From Blastococcus colisei (GTDB lineage: Bacteria; Actinomycetota; Actinomycetes; Mycobacteriales; Geodermatophilaceae): a stretch of DNA of 64,000 bases. Positions 53,886 through 62,731 of this stretch are shown here, one piece after another (positions within the stretch are counted from its first letter, which is position 1; each line of letters starts with the position of its first letter). The stretch is taken from NCBI RefSeq assembly GCF_006717095.1, contig NZ_VFQE01000002.1, positions 124,001 through 188,000 on the forward strand, read 5' to 3'. The position numbers were made by a program, and so were the translations under genes. A model generated the notes under the pieces. The model worked only from the letters and a program-made list of their open reading frames with translations. It was not told where the DNA came from and did not search any database.

Positions 53886-55766
53886 ATCCTGCTGGCCAAT
53901 TCGTCAGGCGGCCAGGGCGAGGTCGAGGCGGGTCAGGTGGCTGGTGCGGGTTCGGTCCAGAGGGTGTCCGTTCCAGTAGGCGCTCAGGCGGATCAGATTG
54001 AGCGCGACGGCGGAGAACACGTGTTGCAGCCTGGTTTTGGGCAGGCCGCGGTAGCGGGCGTAGCGCAGGTTGGTGACCGCCAGGCCTTGACCGATGGTGC
54101 CCTCGATGCCGGCTCGGGCGGCGTAGCGGGTTCGCCAGTCGAAGGTGCTCTGTTCGGCTCGGGCGGCCTGCTGGGCCTGGTAGACCTCGCGGGGTGGCAC
54201 GGCGAGCTGGCGGCCGATCCCGTGGGACAGCGTCGAACGGGTGCACTGCTGTCGGACCGGGCAGGGGCGGCAGGTGTCGGCGGTGAATCCAATCTTGATC
54301 TTTTCGGTGCCGCGCTGGGCGCGGGTCGGGGTCCACCAGGTGCTGGTCTGACCCTGGGGGCAGCGGGCCTGCCGGGCGTCGAAGTCGAGGGTGAACGCGG
54401 TTCGGTCGTAGCCGGTCCCGTCGCGGGCCTGCCGGGACTGGTCGGCGCGCAGCGGACTGACCAGCGTGACGTCCCACCGGCGGGCGGTCTGGAGCACTGC
54501 TGCGACCGAGGGATAACCGGAATCGAGCAGATGCTCGCCGGGCAGCAGAGTCCGCTGCGCGAGCGTGGCATGGATCGGCTCGACCATCGCCGAGTCCGGC
54601 ACCGACGCGTCGGTGGTGGTCACCGAGACGATGAGGTTCGGCCGCTGCCCGACCGTCTCCTCGGGCGGGTGCTGGGCCGGGTGCTGGGCTGGCGGGTCGC
54701 AGGTCTCGGTCAGGTGCACCTTGTAGCCGTTCCAGATCAGGTCTGCGCCCTTGGCCGCCCATCGGGCGTCAGGGTCATACGGCGAGCTGATCCGCACTCT
54801 GCCCGGCGGGAGACCGTCGGCCGCCTCCCGCATCCTGATCACCTCCCGCCCGCTGGTGTCGGTGCCGAGCACATAGTTCTGCACCAGCACCCGGCGCAGC
54901 ACATCCACGGCGGGCAGCTCGCGCAGCCAGCCCGGTGCCTGCTCGGCGTACACCGCGCGCAGCAGCCTCAGCGCATCCCGGCCGAAGTCGCCGGCCAGGT
55001 CGGCCCGCTTGGCCTTGGAGGCCGGCAGCCGCCAGCTGTCGACCCGGGCGCCGTAGCGGTGCGCCCAGTCGGCGACGTCCACGACGCCGGCCAACCAGCC
55101 CGGTGCCGCCGCCGCCAGCGCCTCGACGGCCGCGCGCACGCTCTCCCCGGCCAGCTCCAGCCGGTTGAGGTCGCGCACCGCCGAGATCACGTGCGTGGAG
55201 TCGGTGCGCTGACGCCCGCGGGGGGTCACCAGCCCCTCGGCCTTCAACACCTCCAGCAGCAACTCCAACACGCGCTGCTCCAGGTTGTGCGCGAGCACCC
55301 GGGCTCGGAACTCCGCCAGCACCGAGGCGTCGAACCCCTCCTCATCCAGCCCCAGCCCCAACGCGTACTTCCACGAGATCTTGTCCCGCACCGCCTCGGC
55401 GGCCTGCCGATCGGTCAGGTTCTCAGCCATCTGCAACACCGTGATCAGCGCCAGCCGACCCGGTGACCACCCCGGCCGGCCGCGCACGCCGAACGCCTCG
55501 GTGAACTCTCGGTCCGGGAACAACTCACCGAGCCGATCCCGAATCGTCACCGGCAACGGCGACTCCCGCCGCCGATAGGCCGCTCGCACCGCGGCGGCCA
55601 CCTCCGGTGCCGGCTCCGGCCATGACTGCGGCTGCACACACATCAGCACCACCCCACGGCCGGGAGAACGGGGGAAGACCGGCCGCCGGACCATCAAACC
55701 CCGGCCACCTGGCAACACAACACGCCAACCAAGATCACTAGGCCGCGCTGAATTGGCCAGCAGGAT
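53886..55766. mobile_element. IS1182-type insertion sequence
   Basis: 1881 bp with perfect 17-bp terminal inverted repeats (atcctgctggccaattc at 53886 and its complement ending at 55766). CGTCGACG lies directly outside both ends (53878-53885 and 55767-55774) and may be an 8-bp target duplication, though it is itself palindromic. It carries one intact transposase gene. It interrupts the loop of the intergenic palindromic repeat, so the interrupted unit can be rejoined exactly by removing the element and one CGTCGACG. Confidence 0.88.
53904..55643 (-). CDS. IS1182-family transposase
   Basis: 579 residues from the ATG at 55643 (an ATG at 55694 is possible). The N-terminal InsH-like domain (FTEAFGVRGRPGWSPGRLALITVLQMAENLTDRQAAEAV) is followed by a DDE catalytic domain: RTDSTHVISAVRDL, LLDSGYPSVAAVL and the late GIEGTIGQGLAVTNLRYARYRGL with the catalytic Glu. 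A Cys-rich segment (CRPCPVRQQC) lies between. No frameshift is visible, so the element may still be active. Confidence 0.92.
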   Translation of the reverse strand: MCVQPQSWPEPAPEVAAAVRAAYRRRESPLPVTIRDRLGELFPDREFTEAFGVRGRPGWSPGRLALITVLQMAENLTDRQAAEAVRDKISWKYALGLGLDEEGFDASVLAEFRARVLAHNLEQRVLELLLEVLKAEGLVTPRGRQRTDSTHVISAVRDLNRLELAGESVRAAVEALAAAAPGWLAGVVDVADWAHRYGARVDSWRLPASKAKRADLAGDFGRDALRLLRAVYAEQAPGWLRELPAVDVLRRVLVQNYVLGTDTSGREVIRMREAADGLPPGRVRISSPYDPDARWAAKGADLIWNGYKVHLTETCDPPAQHPAQHPPEETVGQRPNLIVSVTTTDASVPDSAMVEPIHATLAQRTLLPGEHLLDSGYPSVAAVLQTARRWDVTLVSPLRADQSRQARDGTGYDRTAFTLDFDARQARCPQGQTSTWWTPTRAQRGTEKIKIGFTADTCRPCPVRQQCTRSTLSHGIGRQLAVPPREVYQAQQAARAEQSTFDWRTRYAARAGIEGTIGQGLAVTNLRYARYRGLPKTRLQHVFSAVALNLIRLSAYWNGHPLDRTRTSHLTRLDLALAA

Positions 55767-55808
55767 CGTCGACGGCGAGGGAGGACCCTGGATCACGAGG
55801 TAGGACGG
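55767..55808 (-). repeat. Intergenic palindromic repeat unit, copy 2, right half
   Basis: Contains CGTCGACGGCGAGGGAGGACC and, beyond it, the complement of CCGTCCTACCTC. Joined with 53838-53885 it rebuilds a unit matching copies 1 and 3. Confidence 0.75.
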
Positions 55809-55823
55809 CGGCGCTACCCGGGA

Positions 55824-56882
55824 TCACGCTGCGTCGACTGCCCCGCCCGGCTCGTCGGTGGGCACGGCCCGGAAGCGGCGTGGCCCGACATAGGGAGCCG
55901 CCAGCAGGCCGCCGATACGTGCTGCCATCTCCGGCCACGGCGGGCCGAGATCGTCGTTCACGACGCGGACGACGCGTACCCCGACCGCGCGCATCCGGTC
56001 CTCCCGGCGCTTCTCCTTCCACAGCACCTCGCCAGGCGAGGATGCGTACTGCGGATCGGTGTACTTCACCTGCCCGTCGAATTCGATGGCGACCGCCGCG
56101 TCCTCGTACCAGGCATCCACACGGCCGACGAATCCTGCGGCGTCATGGATCTCGACCTGCAACTCCGGCCGCGGAAGTCCGGATGCCAGCAGGGCGAGGC
56201 GTCCCCGAGTCTCCAGCGGTGACTCCGCTCGCCCATCGGACAGGTTGAGTGCCCGAGCCGCCTGGGCGATGCCGACCCGGTGAGTCCCGCCGAGCACGGC
56301 CCGGACCAGCTCCGCGCGGGTGGCCTTCTCCTCGTACAACGCCGCGTCCATGGCGACGACGGCGTCGGTCAGCGACCACTCACGGGCACAGTCCACCAGG
56401 GTGCGAGGCACCGACATCGCCCCGAACATCAACCACGGTTCGGTCTCGTCAGCGGTCATGGTCGCCTGGGCCACGCGGTACCCGCGTCCCCGGCGCCACT
56501 GGTCGACAGCCGTGACCCGCACCTCCGACGAGTGGCGCCAGGGAAGGGTCAGCTCGTGCAGCCGTGCCGCGGAGGCGTGGCTCAGCACAGGTCCTGGACC
56601 GAGGCTCAGCAGCACTGCCACGCAATCGATCAGGTGTCGCTCCCGGGTGTCCATCGACACCAGGCCGTCCGTGCCGATGTAGATGCCCTTCCGGAGTCGC
56701 GACCACCGCCGGCTGCGGAGCTCGGCGCGGATGTCCTCCACCCGGTACCCGACCCTCAACGCCTCCTGGCTGGTGAACACGCCGAGGCGACCGGCGGCGA
56801 CAGCACTCAGCTCCGGATGCACGTCGGGAAGTCTCGCGGGGGACGCGGCACTGCGGGTCGCCTCGACGCCGGCTGTGGACAA
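55824..56882 (-). CDS. AbiEi-like antitoxin N-terminal / DUF559 endonuclease-fold protein
   Basis: 352 residues. The N-terminal part (GVFTSQEALRVGYRVEDIRAELRSRRWSRLRKGIYIG) is the winged-helix start of AbiEi-type proteins. The C-terminal ~100 residues resemble the DUF559/Vsr nuclease fold: ESPLETRGRLALLASGLPRPELQVEI, VDAWYEDAAVAIEFDGQVKY, EKRREDRMRAVGVRVVRV. Such proteins are common and multi-copy in actinobacteria; the role is unknown. No AbiEii-type toxin is adjacent. Confidence 0.75.
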   Translation of the reverse strand: MSTAGVEATRSAASPARLPDVHPELSAVAAGRLGVFTSQEALRVGYRVEDIRAELRSRRWSRLRKGIYIGTDGLVSMDTRERHLIDCVAVLLSLGPGPVLSHASAARLHELTLPWRHSSEVRVTAVDQWRRGRGYRVAQATMTADETEPWLMFGAMSVPRTLVDCAREWSLTDAVVAMDAALYEEKATRAELVRAVLGGTHRVGIAQAARALNLSDGRAESPLETRGRLALLASGLPRPELQVEIHDAAGFVGRVDAWYEDAAVAIEFDGQVKYTDPQYASSPGEVLWKEKRREDRMRAVGVRVVRVVNDDLGPPWPEMAARIGGLLAAPYVGPRRFRAVPTDEPGGAVDAA

Positions 56883-56886
56883 CCGG

Positions 56887-56972
56887 CGTCCTACCTCGCG
56901 GTTCTGGGTCCTCCCCCGCGGTCGACGGCGAGGGAGGACCCCGTTGGGTCAGGGAACCTGATCGTCGATGCT
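56887..56972 (+). repeat. Intergenic palindromic repeat unit, copy 3
   Basis: CGTCCTACCTC, a short spacer, the GGGTCCTCCC to GGGAGGACCC palindrome (56906-56941), then gtcagggaacctgatc. It lies between two minus-strand genes, directly beyond the stop of the sigma-like gene, the same position that copy 1 has beyond ispH. Confidence 0.75.
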
Positions 56973-56977
56973 CACCG

Positions 56978-58123
56978 TCAGTCGACGAGTTCGGCCAGGC
57001 GCTTCTTCATGGCCTGCTCCACGCGGTCGGCGTACACGTTCATGTTCCGCACCGAGGTGTTGAGCTCCTGGGAGAGCTGCGTCTTGGTCTGGCCGCCCCA
57101 CGTGGTGAGGTACCAGGTGGCCCAGCCGAGCACGTTGGGCTGACCGGCCCGCTGGTCGCGCCGGGCCTCGGGGTCGGGTGCGCAGGCCGCGGTGAGGGCG
57201 TGGGAGAGCAGGGTCTGCTCCGCCTCACCCATGATCTCGTCCGGGGCCTCCGAGGAGTCCGGCAGCAGGACCTCGGTCGCGTCCGGCCCGCCGTCCAGGG
57301 ACTGCAGGTTCCGCAGCCCGTTGAGGGTCGCCACCGTCTGGGAGTTGCGGCGCAGCGTGGCCACGCTCTGGCCCATGTAGGCCGCGAGCTCCTTCTCGCT
57401 GGGGCGCCGCTGGTGCTCGGTGATGAAGGCGGCGATCGCCTTCTGCTGCTTGTGCTCGGTGTCCGCCGCGGTCCGGCCGTGGGCATTGCGGCCCAGGTCG
57501 TGCACCCACTTCGACAGCTGGGTCGCGAGGAAGGCGCCGAACGGGACGCCCTTGGTCTCGTCGTACTGCGCGACGGCCTTCAGCACCCATTCGTAGACCT
57601 GCTGCCCCAGGTCGTCCGGGTCGGGCAGGTGCAGCCGGATCGTGCTCATGTTGCGCTGCAGGCGCTTGAGGCTGACCGGTCCGTAGTGCCGGCAGAGGTC
57701 GGTCAGGAAGTCGGCGGGCAGATCCCGCGGTGCCCGGCGCCGGACGTCGGTCTCGGCACGCAGGCCGATGGTCGAGGACCCGTGCCGGGCGGCCCAGGCG
57801 CGGATCCAGTCGGCCAGGACGGCGGCGGACCCGCACGCGCCGTCGACGCGGTAGAGGCCGTCGCCCTGGTCGTAGGTGACCGTGACGCCGTCGGGGAGCT
57901 CGCTGCGGAACTCCGCCAGGGGCAGCTCGTGGTCGACGCGGAAGTGGACGCGGTCGCGGGGGGTGATGGGTGCCAGCACCCAGCCCTCCGCCTCGGGGAT
58001 GCCGCCGAAGACGAGCGGCTGACGGATGCGGTGGCGGGGGTCGGTACCCGCGGGCCCGGCGGACATGGGCATGGCGGTCGACGTCGGGGCCAGCGATGTC
58101 GGGGACAGGGCGTTATCGGTCAC
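56978..58123 (-). CDS. Divergent sigma-70-like protein next to the flagellar genes
   Basis: 381 residues from GTG 58123 with AGGAG upstream. The first ~170 residues show no sigma features. Residues about 175-225 resemble sigma region 2 (DDLGQQVYEWVLKAVAQYDETKGVPFGAFLATQLSKWVHDL), then region 3 (EHQRRPSEKELAAYMGQSVATLRRN), and a C-terminal HTH (TKTQLSQELNTSVRNMNVYADRVEQAMKKRL). It is unlike the FliA protein at 62732. It could be an alternative sigma factor or a regulator built on that fold. Confidence 0.6.
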   Translation of the reverse strand: MTDNALSPTSLAPTSTAMPMSAGPAGTDPRHRIRQPLVFGGIPEAEGWVLAPITPRDRVHFRVDHELPLAEFRSELPDGVTVTYDQGDGLYRVDGACGSAAVLADWIRAWAARHGSSTIGLRAETDVRRRAPRDLPADFLTDLCRHYGPVSLKRLQRNMSTIRLHLPDPDDLGQQVYEWVLKAVAQYDETKGVPFGAFLATQLSKWVHDLGRNAHGRTAADTEHKQQKAIAAFITEHQRRPSEKELAAYMGQSVATLRRNSQTVATLNGLRNLQSLDGGPDATEVLLPDSSEAPDEIMGEAEQTLLSHALTAACAPDPEARRDQRAGQPNVLGWATWYLTTWGGQTKTQLSQELNTSVRNMNVYADRVEQAMKKRLAELVD

Positions 58124-58191
58124 CGGTTCTCCTGGGACTACGGGGAAGACGGACCACGGGGAAGGTGGCCCGGGAAGTTCCGGGGAGGCCG

Positions 58192-58671
58192 TCAGGCCGG
58201 GATGCGCTCGCCCGGCCCCGGCATGCGGGGCGAGGGAACGGGGAATGCCGGCGTGGTGGGGAGGCCTTCGAGGACGTCGGCGGCGGGGACACCGGCTGCG
58301 GCCTTGTCGAGGAGCATCGCCGCGGCAGCGCGCTCGGCGCCGCTCGGCTCGGCCGTGTAGACCGGCATGTGGTCGTACAGCGACGCGAAGATCGCGCTGA
58401 CGAACGCGTAGGCGGCCTGGGCCTGGGGCGAGAACTTCGCCACGGCGGCCCGGGGCCCGAGGTCGACGCCCACGGTCACGCGGACGACGCGGTCGTCCTT
58501 GCTGAGCCCGGTCACGGCGAAGGAGACCGCCTCGTGCTCGGCGGCCAGCGCCGAGAGGGCGGCCAGGCACTTGCGCGTCGCCCCACGCCGCGGGCGCAAC
58601 TGGACGTGGACGACCACCGACTCCGGCTCGCCCTGCTCCATGGCCTGTGCGTCTGCTGCACTGCGTTGCAT
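58192..58671 (-). CDS. Hypothetical protein
   Basis: 159 residues from the ATG at 58671 (a second ATG ten codons on is possible). Beta-rich middle (ESVVVHVQLRPRRGATRKCLAAL, AVSFAVTGLSKDDRVVRVTVGVDLGPRAAVAKFSPQAQAAYAFVS) then a Pro-rich tail. No family is recognised. It is followed 68 nt later by the sigma-like gene and may be transcribed with it. Confidence 0.55.
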   Translation of the reverse strand: MQRSAADAQAMEQGEPESVVVHVQLRPRRGATRKCLAALSALAAEHEAVSFAVTGLSKDDRVVRVTVGVDLGPRAAVAKFSPQAQAAYAFVSAIFASLYDHMPVYTAEPSGAERAAAAMLLDKAAAGVPAADVLEGLPTTPAFPVPSPRMPGPGERIPA

Positions 58672-58872
58672 TCTGATCGCCCCCTGTCACGTGCTTGAGG
58701 GGAAATCTGCCCTACGGCCTCGGCATCGAAGGGCACAACACTCGCCGTGTCATACGCAGTTATGGGCCAATGCTTCGGCAGATGTTGCCCGTGTCGCTCG
58801 CGAACAGCGTCTGAGGAGCCACACGTTGGCATCGTCTGCCAAAAGACGTCCGCGGCTCGCCATGCAGATCTG

Positions 58873-59148
58873 TCAGTCGGACGCAGCGTCCGCCGGGTCG
58901 TCGACGGTCTCGCCGGTGGCCGCAGGAGGGGCGAACGCCGCGAGCGCCCCCAGGCTGTCGGCGGTCACCTGGGCAGCGAGGAGGTTCGCCTCGGCGATCT
59001 GCCGGTAGACCTCCTCGCGGTGGATGGCGACCTCGCGAGGAGCTTTGAAGCCGAGCCGGACGGTGCCGCCCCGAACCTCGACGACGTGGACCTCGATGTC
59101 GTCCCCGATGCGGATGGTCTCGCCGACGCTGCGGGTCAGTGTGAGCAC
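58873..59148 (-). CDS. csrA: CsrA translational regulator
   Basis: 91 residues from GTG 59148 with GGAGGGG upstream. CsrA core LTLTRSVGETIRIGDDIEVHVVEVRGGTVRLGFKAPREVAIHREEVY is complete, with the RNA-binding Arg near the IHREEVY region; a C-terminal tail of ~35 residues is longer than usual. It binds GGA sites in mRNA leaders and in flagellated Gram-positives controls flagellin translation. FliW, its antagonist, is encoded just upstream. Confidence 0.93.
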   Translation of the reverse strand: MLTLTRSVGETIRIGDDIEVHVVEVRGGTVRLGFKAPREVAIHREEVYRQIAEANLLAAQVTADSLGALAAFAPPAATGETVDDPADAASD

Positions 59149-59253
59149 GGATACCCCTCCATGGGTGTGTGGTGGCCGTCCTTGGCGTTGAGCAGGCGGG
59201 TGCGCCGTAGCGCGGGAGCTGCGGCTGCACGATCGCACAGCCGCCCTCGACAG

Positions 59254-59715
59254 TTATCGGCGCAGTGGCCCCCTGATGGGATGCGCCCCGTCCAGGAGGA
59301 CGACCTGGCGGGCCAGGTGCGACTCCTGGTTCACGACCACCGGCGCCCGGAGGTTCGCCGTGGCGGCCCCGACGTCGCCGTCCGGAACGGTCACCAGGCA
59401 GTAGAACCGGGCCTCGGCGGGGGCGGCGAGGCCCAGCTCGACGTGCACGGCGGCGGGCAGGGTCGGTGCGTAGTCGGGGAAGTACGCCCGGGCCGGGATC
59501 GCGAGGAACCGCGGCCCGTCCGGCGCCACGGACTGCAGCCAGAAGAGCCGGCCGCCGTCCTCGGCGGCGACCAGCACGTAGTCGCTGTGCCCCGGGAAGC
59601 CGGGCAGCGGTTCCACCAGGTGGAGTGCCTGCACCGCGGGGACGGCGGCCGCCGGGGCGGCCGCGCGCCCGGGGACGGACCTGCGCTCGGCGAGCACCGC
59701 CCGGGACGGCGTCAT
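59254..59715 (-). CDS. fliW: Flagellar assembly factor FliW
   Basis: 153 residues from the ATG at 59715 with GGAGGT upstream. After a low-complexity start, the FliW core is visible: LPGFPGHSDYVLVAAEDGGRLFWLQS, FLAIPARAYFPDY, RFYCLVTVPDG and the terminal NLRAPVVVNQESHLARQVVL. It binds CsrA and flagellin, coupling flagellin translation to export. The flgL-fliW-csrA order is typical. Confidence 0.9.
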   Translation of the reverse strand: MTPSRAVLAERRSVPGRAAAPAAAVPAVQALHLVEPLPGFPGHSDYVLVAAEDGGRLFWLQSVAPDGPRFLAIPARAYFPDYAPTLPAAVHVELGLAAPAEARFYCLVTVPDGDVGAATANLRAPVVVNQESHLARQVVLLDGAHPIRGPLRR

Positions 59716-59758
59716 GCGGGTACCTCCGCGCATGCGGCGGATCGAGAACGGCCGGCCA

Positions 59759-60652
59759 TCAGCGCAGGTAGTCCATGAGCGTGGGCGAGATCGCCTTGGC
59801 CGTCGCCTGCAGCGCCGCCTGGTAGCCGACCTGCTGCATCTGCAGCCGCATGATCGTGTCCGGCAGGTCGACGTTCTCCACGTCGCCGAGCTGGATCTCC
59901 AGCGACAGCGCCAGGTCGGTGTTGATCTGCTGCTCGCGGTCGATCCGCGCCTGTCGCGCGCCGACATCGGCGACGCCGCCGAGCATCCGCTTCATCGCCG
60001 TGTCCAGGTCGTCGAGCCCCTGCCCGAGCGCCGCCGGGTCGTTGACCATGTCGTCGGCGATCCGACCGACCAGCGCGAACAGGTCGTCCCCCGGCGGCCC
60101 GAAGGCCTCCGGGCCGGTCAGGTCGACCCGGACCGACTCGGTGAACGACACCCGACGCATGACGTCGGCGCCGCCGGCCCCGGCGATGCCCAGGTAGCCG
60201 CCGGTGTCACTGTCGTACGCCTTGGCGCCGGTGCTCACCCCGCCGAAGAGGGGGCGCCCCTGGATGGTCGTGTTCGCCAGGCCCAGCAGGCTCTCCCGCA
60301 GCGAGGCCACCTCGGTCGCCAACGCCGTGCGGCTCGCCTCGGACGAGTTGCCGGTGCTGGCGCCCTGGGTCGTGAGGAACTGGACCCGCCGGGTGACGTC
60401 GAGCATCTGCTGGAGCGTGGAGTCGGTGATCGACAGCCAGCTGTCGGCATCGGAGATGTTCCGGCCGAACTGCTCGACGGCTGCCTGGTCCGACCGGGTC
60501 TGCATCGCCTTGTTGGTGCCGGTGGGCGAGTCCGACGGCGCGTTGATGGTCCGGCCGGAGGTGAGCCGCTCCTGCAGCCTGGCGACCGCGTCGAGGTTGC
60601 GGTTGAGGCCCTGCAGGCTGGTGAGGCTGACCGCCTTCTGCGTGATGCGCAC
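59759..60652 (-). CDS. flgL: Flagellar hook-associated protein 3
   Basis: 297 residues, flagellin-like coiled ends: MRITQKAVSLTSLQGLNRNL ... ERLTSGRTINAPSDSPTG at the N-terminus and VDLPDTIMRLQMQQVGYQAALQATAKAI at the C-terminus. It forms the junction between hook and filament. It lies 5 nt after flgK in one operon. Confidence 0.93.
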   Translation of the reverse strand: MRITQKAVSLTSLQGLNRNLDAVARLQERLTSGRTINAPSDSPTGTNKAMQTRSDQAAVEQFGRNISDADSWLSITDSTLQQMLDVTRRVQFLTTQGASTGNSSEASRTALATEVASLRESLLGLANTTIQGRPLFGGVSTGAKAYDSDTGGYLGIAGAGGADVMRRVSFTESVRVDLTGPEAFGPPGDDLFALVGRIADDMVNDPAALGQGLDDLDTAMKRMLGGVADVGARQARIDREQQINTDLALSLEIQLGDVENVDLPDTIMRLQMQQVGYQAALQATAKAISPTLMDYLR

Positions 60653-60657
60653 TCAGA

Positions 60658-62058
60658 TCACAGCCCCACGCGGCCGGTGCGGTTGATCAGCACGTCGAGC
60701 AGCTCGTCGATCGCGGTGACCAGACGCCCCGCAGCCGAGTACGCGTGCTGGTAGGACAGCATGTTGGTCATCTCCTCGTCGAGGTTCACGCCGGCCACCG
60801 ACTCCCGGGAGGCGTCCACCTGCGTGGTGATCACCGACTGGATGCCGAGATTGCGCTGCGAGACCGCCGACTGGACGCCCAGCTCGACGATCATCCTGCG
60901 GTAGGCCGCGTCCGGCGAGCCGGCTCCGTTCCCCAGCTGCCCCAGCTTGTCGGCGTTGCCGTGGTCGAGGTTGGGCGTGCCGGGCCCGATGGACGACGCG
61001 GCGACGCGCTCCGGATCTGTGAGCACGACGGTGATGGACGCCGCGGTGATCGCTCCGCCGGAGGAACCCAGGAGCGGCCCACCAGGGAGACCGCTCAGGT
61101 CGTAGCCGTCGGCGTGCGCGGCGTTCAACGTGTCCGCGAGCGCCACGGCGATGCCGTCCAGGTCCGCCCGGTAGGTGGGGAGGATCGAGTTCAGGGCGCT
61201 CAGCTGCCCACCGGCCGTACCCCCGACGGAGACGGTGAGGTCACCGACGGCGGTCACCACCCGCGGCGGGTCACCACCGGTGGCGGTGGGGTCGGTCGTG
61301 CCCGCCACCTTGAGCTTGGACGCCACCCCACCGGACACCAGGGTGACGCTGCCGACGGCGACGTCCACGACGCCGTCGGCCTGCGGGCGGACCGACACCC
61401 CGACCTGGTCGGCGAGCTTCATGACCAGCAGGTCGCGCTGGTCGGTGAGGTCGTTGGCCGGCAGGCCGCTCTGCGTGGCCCGCTGGATCGCCGTGTTCAG
61501 CGTGGCGATGGTGCCGGCGGCCGCGTTGACGTCGTCCACGAGGACGCCGAGGCTGTCGCGGGTCTGCTCCCACTGCCCGTCCAGCTGGGCGCGGCTGAAG
61601 TGCAGCCCCCCGACCAGGGTTTCCAGTCGCTTGAGCACCTGGCCGCGGGCCGCGGGGTCCTCCGGCTTGTTGGCGACGTCCTGCCACCCGCGCCACATGT
61701 CGGCCATCAGGTTCTGCAGGCCGGTCGTGCCGGGCTCCCGGAACGCCTGCTCGACGAGTTCGTAGGCCCCGGTCTCCGCGGTGAGCCGGGCGCTGTTGGC
61801 GTGCTCGGTGTGGCCGCGCCCCTCGAGGAACGCATCACGGATCCGGGTGACGTCATCGGCGTTGACTCCCCCGCCGATGCCCGAGCCGACGGAGTAGAAC
61901 GCGGGCACCGCGCTGCCGCCGATGGCCTTGAGGTCCACGCGCTGGCGGGAGTACCCCTCGGTGTTGACGTTGGAGATGTTCTGGCCGGTGACGTCGAGCG
62001 CCCGCCGCTGGGCCCAGAGGGCCGTGTTGGCGGTGTTCAGGCCGCTGAAGGTGCTCAC
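60658..62058 (-). CDS. flgK: Flagellar hook-associated protein 1
   Basis: 466 residues from GTG 62058. N-terminal STFSGLNTANTALWAQRRALDVTGQNISNVNTEGYSRQ and C-terminal GVNLDEEMTNMLSYQHAYSAAGRLVTAIDELLDVLIN are the paired rod/hook signature segments. It joins the hook to FlgL. Its start lies 2 nt beyond the flgN stop. Confidence 0.95.
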   Translation of the reverse strand: MSTFSGLNTANTALWAQRRALDVTGQNISNVNTEGYSRQRVDLKAIGGSAVPAFYSVGSGIGGGVNADDVTRIRDAFLEGRGHTEHANSARLTAETGAYELVEQAFREPGTTGLQNLMADMWRGWQDVANKPEDPAARGQVLKRLETLVGGLHFSRAQLDGQWEQTRDSLGVLVDDVNAAAGTIATLNTAIQRATQSGLPANDLTDQRDLLVMKLADQVGVSVRPQADGVVDVAVGSVTLVSGGVASKLKVAGTTDPTATGGDPPRVVTAVGDLTVSVGGTAGGQLSALNSILPTYRADLDGIAVALADTLNAAHADGYDLSGLPGGPLLGSSGGAITAASITVVLTDPERVAASSIGPGTPNLDHGNADKLGQLGNGAGSPDAAYRRMIVELGVQSAVSQRNLGIQSVITTQVDASRESVAGVNLDEEMTNMLSYQHAYSAAGRLVTAIDELLDVLINRTGRVGL

Positions 62059-62059
62059 G

Positions 62060-62545
62060 TCAGAGTGCTCCGTCCAGGGTGACCGCCCGGTGGGCACCGT
62101 CGGCGTGCCGGCCGGTGGCGCCGTAGGTGCCGGCCGAGGGGGTCCGGGTCTGCAGGAGGACGTCGCCGATGGCGGCGAGGCCACCCTCGACGAGCTCCCG
62201 GTTGGCGTCGGAGAGGCTGCGCAGGTCGGTCATCAGCGCCAGCAGCGCCTCGTGGTGCTTGGCGAAGAGGTCGCCCCAGGGCGCGGGAGCGGCATCGGCG
62301 ACCTGCCGCAAGGAGGGGTCGGCGCCGATGCCGAGGGACAGCGCGATGGCCTCGGTGGCAGCGGCCCGTTCGACCTCCAGGGTGCGCAGCTGGTCGAGGA
62401 TCACCTCGATCTCGTGCGCGATGCGCGCCAGCCAGCGGGTCTTGCCCGTGAGGATCAGGTACTGCTTCTCCTCGGCCTTGAACAGCAGGAGGTCCAGGAG
62501 CTCCTGCTCCCGCCACAGCAACGACGACAAGCGCTGGTAGTCCAC
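62060..62545 (-). CDS. flgN: FlgN-type flagellar export chaperone
   Basis: 161 residues from GTG 62545. An all-helical chain (LSSLLWREQELLDLLLFKAEEKQYLILTGKTRWLARIAHEIEVIL) fits FlgN, the chaperone for FlgK and FlgL. It is the first gene of the flgN-flgK-flgL-fliW-csrA run. Confidence 0.8.
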   Translation of the reverse strand: MDYQRLSSLLWREQELLDLLLFKAEEKQYLILTGKTRWLARIAHEIEVILDQLRTLEVERAAATEAIALSLGIGADPSLRQVADAAPAPWGDLFAKHHEALLALMTDLRSLSDANRELVEGGLAAIGDVLLQTRTPSAGTYGATGRHADGAHRAVTLDGAL

Positions 62546-62615
62546 GTGTCCACCGCCTCTCCGTCGTCTCGCTCCGCCGCCACCGGGGTACGCCCGGCGC
62601 GTTCTTCGTCGACCT

Positions 62616-62645
62616 GGCTTCGGCACCCGCCGGAGCACCCTCAAG
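62616..62645 (-). promoter_or_regulatory. Possible sigma-28-type promoter of the flgN operon
   Basis: On the minus strand CTTGAG, 15 nt, then GCCGAAG. The -10-like block equals that of the flagellin promoter and the spacing is the same, but the -35-like block differs from CTCAAG at two positions. It would start transcription about 70 nt before flgN. Confidence 0.35.
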
Positions 62646-62664
62646 CCGAAGCCGCCAAGTGGGG

Positions 62665-62690
62665 CTCAAGTTCGGGAGGAAATGTGCCGA
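62665..62690 (+). promoter_or_regulatory. Sigma-28-type promoter of the sigma factor gene
   Basis: CTCAAG (62665-62670), a 15-nt spacer, GCCGA (62686-62690), about 40 nt before the fliA start. The layout matches the flagellin promoter at 63702 and the known sigma-28/WhiG pattern (TAAA-N15-GCCGATAA), suggesting autoregulation. Confidence 0.5.
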
Positions 62691-62731
62691 GGGCGGTGCC
62701 ACCCCGTCCCCGGTCAGCCGAGAAGTAGGGC

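Noticed and set aside
59255-59262. GCCGATAA on the minus strand as a sigma-28 promoter for csrA
   Set aside because: The -10-like block matches the classical consensus, but no CTCAAG-like block is found 15 nt upstream, and it lies inside the end of fliW.
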